DNA from: Pelobates cultripes
Taxonomy: Eukaryota; Chordata; Amphibia; Anura; Pelobatidae
Length of the DNA stretch: 64,000 nt
NCBI GenBank assembly: GCA_933207985.1
Contig: OW240913.1
Span: forward strand, 104,035,726 to 104,099,725
Reading direction: 5' to 3'
Shown here one piece after another: positions 57,771 through 64,000 of the stretch. The stretch's first letter is position 1. Each line of letters begins with the position of its first letter. The translations under genes and the position numbers were made by a program. The notes beneath the pieces were generated by a model that was given only the letters and a program-made list of their open reading frames with translations, made no database searches and was not told where the DNA came from.

Positions 57771-57850
57771 TATATATAAATCCAATATGCTTGCACTCCT
57801 GGTGAAAACTGTTGTTATTGCCCGGTGCTGATCCAGCAAAATTAGTAGAA

Positions 57851-58109
57851 ATCCAAATAAACGGAGAGCACTCCAGAGTCTTTATAGTGTAGTTAAAATG
57901 TAACCTTTAATTCATCAAAAAATGATAAAATGACATCAACGTTTCGGCTCACATCTGGAGCCTTCTTCAGGATGACAAAAATTGTCATCCTGAAGAAGGC
58001 TCCAGATGTGAGCCGAAATGTCGATGTAATTTTATCATTTTTTGATGAATTAAAAGTTACATTTTAACTACACTATAAAGACCCTGGAGTGCTCTCTGTT
58101 TATTTGGAT
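57851..58109. mobile_element. Large near-perfect inverted repeat of Penelope-like terminal sequence
   Basis: Arms 57851-57976 and 57984-58109 (about 126 bp each, few mismatches) face each other around a 7-base centre. Both outer edges read ATCCAAATAAAC/GTTTATTTGGAT. Each arm contains the hammerhead-like core described in the next entry. Inverted terminal-repeat pairs of this kind are known from Penelope-like elements. Confidence 0.8.
57932..57970 (-). ncRNA. Hammerhead-ribozyme-like core in a Penelope-type repeat
   Basis: On the minus strand: CTGAAGA (57970-57964), stem II GGCTC/GAGCC around a 7-nt loop, then GAAAC (57945-57941), a 6-nt loop and GTC (57934-57932). This matches the CUGANGA / stem II / GAAA / UH pattern with the minimal 2-bp stem III known for ribozymes of Penelope-like elements. 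I could not find a convincing stem I next to it, so activity is doubtful. The plus-strand mirror copy (57990-58027) has GAAAT and GTA in place of GAAAC and GTC. Confidence 0.5.
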
Positions 58110-58159
58110 TTATATATATATACATATATATATATATATAATTTTATAATTGAATGTAT

Positions 58160-58800
58160 AAGAATCTCTTTACATGGTAACACACACTAGCACACACACT
58201 CTCACTGACATATACACACAGTGTCACTTACACATTCTCACTAACATACACACTCTCACTGACATACACAGTGTCACTTACACACTCTCACTAACATACA
58301 CACTTTCACTCAAATGCACAGTGTCACTTACACACTCACTAACACACACTCTCACTCACATACAGTGTCACCTACACACACTAACACACACACACACACA
58401 CACTCACTGACATACACAGTGTCATTTACAGACTCTCAGTAACACACACTCTCACTGACATACACAGTGTCACCTACACACTCACTAACACACACACTCT
58501 CACTGACATACACAGTGTCACTTACACACTCTCACTAGCACACACTCTCACTGACATATGCAGTGTCCCTTACACAGTCTCACTAACACACACACACTCC
58601 CCCTCTCTCTCACTGACATACACAGTGTCACTTATACACTCTCACGAGCACACACACACACACACACACACACTTTCTCACTGACATACACAGTGTCACT
58701 TACATACTCTCACTAGCACACACACACACACACACACACACTCTCACTGACATACACAGTGTTACTTACACACACTCACTAAAACACAAATTGCCACTCA
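58160..58800. repeat. CA-rich satellite (CACTGACATACACAGTGTCACTTACACACTCT)
   Basis: About 640 bp of units of 30-50 bp that combine ACTCTCACTGACATACACAG, TGTCACTTACACACTCTCAC and variable (CA)n. The style matches satellites within the hAT elements here, but no flanking octamers or hAT ends were identified. 58800-58990 downstream is unassigned. Confidence 0.9.
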
Positions 58801-58990
58801 AACACAAACTCACACAACTCACATAATAATTATTTCTACTTACCTCCAAATGGGCCTAAGTGATGTGAATGGATGAGAGGAGTCCAGCCTGCAAGAAGTA
58901 TTCTTGTTTCTGCTGGGGAGCAGGAGAGCCATGCACTCTGAGCACAGACTGCTGAGTGCTCTGCTCGGGATGTGAGGAAAGGAGCTCAGC

Positions 58991-59505
58991 AGATAAATGG
59001 CTGTTCTGGTGAGTATAATCATTCCCTTCAGGCTTTTTGCAGTAAACACTGTCTTTTCATAGAAAATGCAATGTTTATATTACAGCCTAGGGATAACTCC
59101 ACTGGCCACACCTCAGATGACTACTAGAGGTGCTTCCTGGGGCAGTGTCAGTGTCCCTGCATGGAGACGCTGAATATTCCTCATGGAGATTCATTGATTT
59201 AATACATCTCTATGAGGAGATGCTGATTGGCCAGGGCTGTATTTGGTTCTGCCCCTGATCTGCCTCCTTGACAGTCTCAGCCAATCCTATGTTAAAAACC
59301 ATTGTGATTGCCTCAGAAAAACACTTCTGATGATGTCAGCCAAGCAGGAAGATCAGTGGCAGAGCCAGCAGCTGCAGACTTGAACAAAAGTAAGATTTTA
59401 CTATATTGGGGGGAGAGGGGGAGGGGGCAGAGGGGATAGATGGTGGTTTTAACACTATAGGAACAGGAATACACGTTTGTGTTCCTCACCCTATTTTTCC
59501 TTTAA
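58991..59505. mobile_element. T2-type MITE, left end missing
   Basis: Colinear with 61061-61622 from TTCTGGTGAGTATAATCATT onward: the CTTTTTGCAGTAAACACTGT block, the GCTAGAGGTGCTTCCTGGGG-like block, and GAGGAGATGCTGATTGGCCA. The right end AAAATAGGG/TTAA (59502-59505) is kept. About 45 bp of the left terminus are missing. Confidence 0.8.
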
Positions 59506-59582
59506 TCCCTTAAGGACACATGACATGTGTGACATGTCATGATTCCCTTTTATTCCAGAAGTTTGGTCCTTAAGAGGTTAAA
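59503..59582. repeat. Short palindromic repeat, TTAATCCCTTAAGGAC ends
   Basis: TTAATCCCTTAAGGAC on the left is mirrored by GTCCTTAAGAGGTTAA on the right, around about 50 bp that include ATGTGTGACATGTCATG. Partial copies lie at about 15955-15990, 29393 and 51369. It overlaps the TTAA of the preceding MITE. Confidence 0.7.
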
Positions 59583-60193
59583 CACCGAATTTGTTAAGAA
59601 GATATAAGTGAAACACGAAACAGCTGTAGTTTCCATTGTATAAGTCATGTAATAGGATATTATATTATTCTATTCATTTTTTTCTGCAGCTTAGTTTCTT
59701 TATTACAAATAACAGTTCTAACACACACTTGGTTTCAACATCATTCAAAAGAAACTTTCTTTTTCATTTTTTTTTTTACATTATATGGTCTTGGTCTGTG
59801 TCAATGAGGGAAAAGAAGATTAAAAATGGCCATTTGCACACAGTACTATTCTTCCGGTATATAACATAATCTCTTTTCAAATATCAGATGTAATAATGAT
59901 CTCTCAAACCCCCTTGTAAATGAGGTTTTCACCAAAATAAATTAGTATTTGATTGTCATTGCAGTCCTTATTTAAATGATAAATCATCTATAAATTTGCT
60001 TTAATAGTATTGCATTTGTTACAGTTATTCTAAAATAATGATAATGACCATCCTTTTACAATGAATCACATTTACACTTTGACTCCATTGTCTCCCTTTT
60101 TTAACCATAGCCTAGATTTCTTGGTGAATAACTTTGAAATTAGTCACTTGGTCTACATTATATTTGGTGTTATGCTTTGCTGTGTGTATGGAA

Positions 60194-60275
<82 letters not shown>

Positions 60276-60314
60276 TTTGTGAGAGAAAATGTGGAATGTT
60301 TGTTGAGGGAAGAT
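59583..60314. other. AT-rich sequence with a (TA)n(CA)n microsatellite
   Basis: No gene. The microsatellite spans 60197-60273 ((TA)n followed by about 22 CA units). The open frames over it are repeat translations. The octamer gggaagat at 60307-60314 is the target duplication of element D. Confidence 0.7.
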
Positions 60315-61060
60315 CAGGGCCAGATTAAGAGTCCAGTGGGCCTGGAGCTGACAATTATGATGGGCCTAATTACAGAATCTTATCGACCAAAAACACTAAA
60401 ACAGTCAAACCTCCCAAGCGTCATGTATCTGATGGCGATGGTGTTGGAGGGAAACTCAAAGGATGCAGCTATAAGAAAACACATACTCTATGCTAATCTC
60501 TCTCTCTAATTTAGGCTTTCATCTTTCAAGTAAATCCATACCCCCTAACAGCAGTGTCCAGTGAAGAAGTTAGTCAATGGGCGGGGTAAAAGGGTGAGCC
60601 ACTGACGCGAATCACATGACTAGAAAGGTGAACATGCCCAAAAAGGGGGAATGTTTGCCCAAAGAATTGGAAGGCATGAATGCATGTCAGGCTGCCTGCC
60701 AATCATACAGGCTATCCAACTAAGGGCATACTATGCAGATAGCACCCTGAACTTGACATAAATGCATCAAATGCTCCTACTCCAAGCTTTCTAAGGACTG
60801 TCCGCTAGCACTCACATGTCCACTTGTCTCCTTACCTTCTTACTAGCAGGCAGAAGTTCCTGGTATATAGTCTGGGGCAGAGTAAAGGTGTATGTAGTGA
60901 GTGTAGTGTTTGTAGTGAGTGTAATGTATGTAGTGAGTGTAGAAGAAAGGGGACATGCCACAGTGTTAGAGAAACCAAAGTCTGCATTACCTAAACTAAT
61001 TTTATTGTCAGCCAGTCCACACAAGTTTTGTTGCCATACATCCCTCTTAAGCGTCCAAAC

Positions 61061-61622
61061 TTAAAGGGACACTATAGTCCCCAGAACAACTACAGCTTAT
61101 TGTATTTGTTCTGGTAAGTAGAATAATTTCCTTCAGGCTTTTTGCAGTAAACACTGTCTTTTCAGAGAAAATAACTCCACTGGCCGCTCCTTAGATGTCT
61201 GCTAGAGGTGCTTCCTGGGGCAGTACTGCCTAGTGTGCAGAACTGACATTTAGTGTCTCTACCCTCTGCATGCAGACACTGAACTTTCCTCATAGAGATG
61301 CATTGATTAAATTTATCTTTGAGGAGATGCTGATTGGCCAGGGCTATGTTTGACTTGTGCTGGCTCTGCCCCTGATCTGCCTAGTTGACAGTCTCAGCCA
61401 ATCCTATGGGAAAGCATTGTAATTTGCTCAGACCACCACTTCTGATTATGTCCGCAGACAGAGTCAGTTCAGAGGCAGAGGCAGCAGCTGCAGACTTGAA
61501 TACAAGTAAGATTGCACTATATTTAGGGAGGCAAGAGAGGGCCAGGGGGGCTAGAAGGTGGTTGTTACATAATATGGTCAGAAATACATGATTGTTTTCC
61601 TGACCCTATAGTGTTCCTTTAA
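61061..61622. mobile_element. T2/Kolobok-type MITE, 562 bp, inside hAT element D
   Basis: The left end is TTAAAGGGACACTATAGTCC and the right end, read on the other strand, is TTAAAGGAACACTATAGGGTC, with TTAA at both edges. Closely related to 58991-59505. Confidence 0.92.
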
Positions 61623-61644
61623 GCAAGAGTATGCAAAGAGTAGT

Positions 61645-63778
61645 TAGGGTTGCCAACTTTCTTGGAAAAAAATACCAGCCTTTGTATAATGAATTAGTTA
61701 TGAGTGACATCACATGGTGTAAATCACAAGGAGTGACATAAGAGAAAATTCTGTAAAATCACCATTAAACTACTCACAGTTTGATTCTGTTGTATAGATT
61801 AATTGCTCCCAGTGTCTCCCTGCCTCCCAGTGGCTCAGTCTTGCAAGTCTCCCCATTTCTCCCAGTGTCCCCATGTCTCAGTGTGTCCCCATGTATCACA
61901 GTGTCAGTGTCCCCATATCGCCCAGTCCCCTAGTCTCCCAGTGTCCCCATTTCTCCCAGTGTCCCCATGTCTGAGTGTGTCCCCATGTCACTAGGATACT
62001 AGGGGACACAGTGAGACATGGGGACACAGAGACCCGGGAACACTGGGAGACATGGGGGCAGTGAGACTTGGGGACACTGGGAGACATGGGGGCACTTGTG
62101 AATACAGACATGGGGACGCTGGGAGACATGGGGACACTAGGAAACATGGGGACACTGGGAGATATGGGGACACAGAGACACTAGGGACACAGAGACATGG
62201 GGACACAGACACTGGGAGACATGGGGACACTAAAACATTTGGGGACACTAAGAGACATGGGAACACAGACACTGGAAGACTAGGGAACACTGGGAGACTA
62301 TGGGACACTGGGAGACTAGGGACACTGGCTGGAAGACAGACACTTGGAGACATGGGGACACTTGTGGACATAGACATGGAGACACAGACATTTGGGGACA
62401 CTGGGAGATATAGGGACACAGACACCGGGAGACTTGGGGACACTGAGGACACTGGCTGGGAGACATGGGGACACTGGGAGACATGGGGACTCTGAGTCAC
62501 TAGGGACACTGAGAGACATGGGGACGCAGACACTGGGAGACTAGGGGAAACTGGGAGCCATGTGGACACTCAGCCACTAGGGACACTGGCTGGGGGACAT
62601 GGGGACACTGGGAGACATAGGATAGTGTCTCCATGTCCCAGTGTCTCAGTCTCTCCCAATGTCCCTATGTCTTACAGCATCCCCATTTCTCCCAGTGTCC
62701 CCATGTCTGAGTGTGTCCCCATGTCACTAGGATACTAGGGGACACAGTGAGACATGGGGACACAGAGACCCGGGGACACTGGGAGACATGGGGGCACTTG
62801 TGAATACAGACATGGGGACGCTGGGAGACATGGGGACACTAGGAAACATGGGGACACTGGGAGACATGGGGACACTGGGAGATATGGGGACACAGAGACA
62901 CTAGGGACACAGAGACATGGGGACACAGACACTGGGAGACATGGGGACACTAAAACATTTGGGGACACTAAGAGACATGGGAACACAGACACTGGAAGAC
63001 TAGGGGACACTGGGAGACTATGGGACACTGGGAGACTAGGGACGCTGGCTGGAAGACAGACACTTGGAGACATGGGGACACTTGTGGACATAGACATGGA
63101 GACACAGACATTTGGGGACACTGGGAGATATAGGGACACAGACACTGGGAGACTTGGGGACACTGAGGACACTGGCTGGGAGACATGGGGACACTGGGAG
63201 ACATGGGGACTCTGAGTCACTAGGGACACTGAGAGACATGGGGACGCAGACACTGGGAGACTAGGGGAAACTGGGAGCCATGTGGACACTCAGCCACTAG
63301 GGACACTGGCTGGGGGACATGGGGACACTGGGAGACATAGGATAGTGTCTCCATGTCCCAGTGTCTCAGTCTCTCCCAATGTCCCTATGTCTTACAGCAT
63401 CCCCATGTGTCACAGTGTCCCCAAGTATATCAGTGTCCCCTAGTGTCTGTGTCCCCATGTCTCCCTGCTGCCTTTTCCCCCATCCCTACTTACCTGAGTT
63501 GTATAGCTGCTGTCTGGATTCCCTGTGCTGTGTAGCTGCTCCCCTGCGGATCAGTGAGTAGTAGAGAGAGGCAGAGATATGCTGTAACTTCCTATCCCTG
63601 CCTCTCTCCACACACACAGTGACCCCTACTGGCCGGTGCTGGTATTGCAGAGTAATCTCCGTTTATACTGAGAAAAATACCTGCATTTGTATTGCCGGTA
63701 TTACTGCAATACCGGCACGGCCAGGCAGCCCTTAAATACCGGCTGTGCCAGTAAAATACCAGTCAGGTGGCAAACCTA
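61645..63778. mobile_element. hAT-like non-autonomous element with minisatellite, inside element D
   Basis: The left end is TAGGGTTGCCAACTTTCTTG and the right end, read on the other strand, is TAGGTTTGCCACCTGACTGG. The candidate octamers agagtagt (61637-61644) and agagaagg (63779-63786) match at 6 of 8. Inside the ends AATACCAGCC and ATACCGGC(T/A) blocks recur. Most of its length is the minisatellite below. Confidence 0.75.
61803..63475. repeat. Orientation-switching minisatellite (GGGGACACTGGGAGACAT), with a 0.73-kb duplication
   Basis: Units of about 18 bp built on GGGGACACTGGGAGACAT. The G-rich spelling is on the plus strand at about 61991-62624 and 62727-63344. The complementary spelling (CCCAGTGTCCCCATGTCT) is on the plus strand at 61803-61990, 62625-62726 and 63345-63470. 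A higher-order unit is present twice, 61951-62686 and 62687-63406, nearly identical apart from indels. Long open frames in both directions are repeat translations. Confidence 0.94.
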
Positions 63779-63914
63779 AGAGAAGGGTGTAAAAAAAAAA
63801 AGTCAAAAAATTTTTTTTTTAATTTTTTTTTTTTTTAAAAATGGGCCTATTCCATGGGCCTGGGCCTGGGCCTGGAGCTGCAGCTCCATCAGCCCCTATG
63901 TTAATCCGGCCCTG

Positions 63915-64000
63915 GGGAAGATATATTAGGTCTGCTTACTAAACAGCAGCCTGAGGTTTCTCAATTAAATGCCCCAGGGAAAGCTGTTAGGTTTGCAAGA
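63915..64000. other. Right target duplication of element D and short flank
   Basis: 63915-63922 is the octamer gggaagat; the rest is AT-rich flank with nothing recognised. Confidence 0.8.

Larger units (their letters stand above)
60315..63914. mobile_element. Non-autonomous hAT element D, 3600 bp with nested insertions
   Basis: The left end is CAGGGCCAGATTAAGAGTCC and the right end, read on the other strand, is CAGGGCCGGATTAACATAGG. A perfect octamer gggaagat flanks it (60307-60314 and 63915-63922). Subterminal GGGCCTGGAGCTG occurs near both ends. It has no transposase. It contains a T2 MITE (61061-61622) and a second hAT element (61645-63778), so the unloaded element was roughly 900 bp. A diverged relative lies at 24885. 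Confidence 0.94.

Noticed and set aside
61991..63289. Several long frames on both strands (147-192 aa), repetitive
   Set aside because: Products of the 18-bp minisatellite; the two halves give near-identical proteins because of the 0.73-kb duplication.
61803..63475. Regular repeats that could suggest a CRISPR-like array
   Set aside because: No unique spacers, units are contiguous and irregular, orientation flips, and the context is a vertebrate genome.

Overview
The window is vertebrate nuclear DNA, most likely from a frog. It is AT-rich, has no operon-like gene packing and is saturated with transposable elements. The mix is typical of anuran genomes: T2/Kolobok-type MITEs with TTAA target duplications, several Tc1 lineages, CR1, L2 and L1/Tx1 LINEs, a LINE with a C-terminal endonuclease, a DIRS tyrosine-recombinase retrotransposon, Penelope-like fragments, and many hAT-type non-autonomous elements with 8-bp target duplications. 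The species assignment is inference; no species-diagnostic gene was recognised.

Host coding sequence is sparse. Two candidate last exons face each other tail to tail: a plus-strand exon at 455-544, and a minus-strand exon at 23353-23586 whose gene would continue to the right. About 23 kb of transposon-filled sequence lies between them. Neither protein was recognised. No tRNA, rRNA, CRISPR or prokaryotic feature was seen.

Layout: 1-4.2 kb, last exon, 3' UTR and a MITE; 4.2-6.4 kb, L2 tail, (TA)n and a Tc1 element; 7.8-9.2 kb, hAT element A with a C-rich satellite; 11.4-17.4 kb, a structurally complete but decayed DIRS element on the minus strand with inverted terminal repeats and an internal complementary region; 20.0-23.1 kb, hAT element B nested in a MITE that abuts a second MITE; 26.5-28.9 kb, an L1/Tx1 remnant split by a Penelope-like insertion; 31.2-31.7 kb, a MITE; 32.1-33.4 kb, a hAT-B-like piece with its satellite; 33.4-36.7 kb, an L2 element split by a 345-bp hAT MITE; 39.6-43.3 kb, a three-level nest (MITE containing CR1 containing Tc1); 46.8-49.8 kb, a LINE split by hAT element C; 49.9-53.5 kb, three further Tc1 pieces and a MITE; 55.9-59.6 kb, MITEs, a large Penelope-like inverted repeat and a satellite; 60.3-63.9 kb, a 3600-bp hAT element D holding a MITE, another hAT element and an orientation-switching minisatellite.

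Two themes stand out. Non-autonomous hAT elements of at least two groups repeatedly carry long internal satellite arrays. Element boundaries and target duplications are clear enough to order many insertions. Every transposase and reverse transcriptase examined carries frameshifts, stops or lost catalytic residues, so nothing here looks autonomous. Element family names rest on recall of typical motifs, not on a database search.
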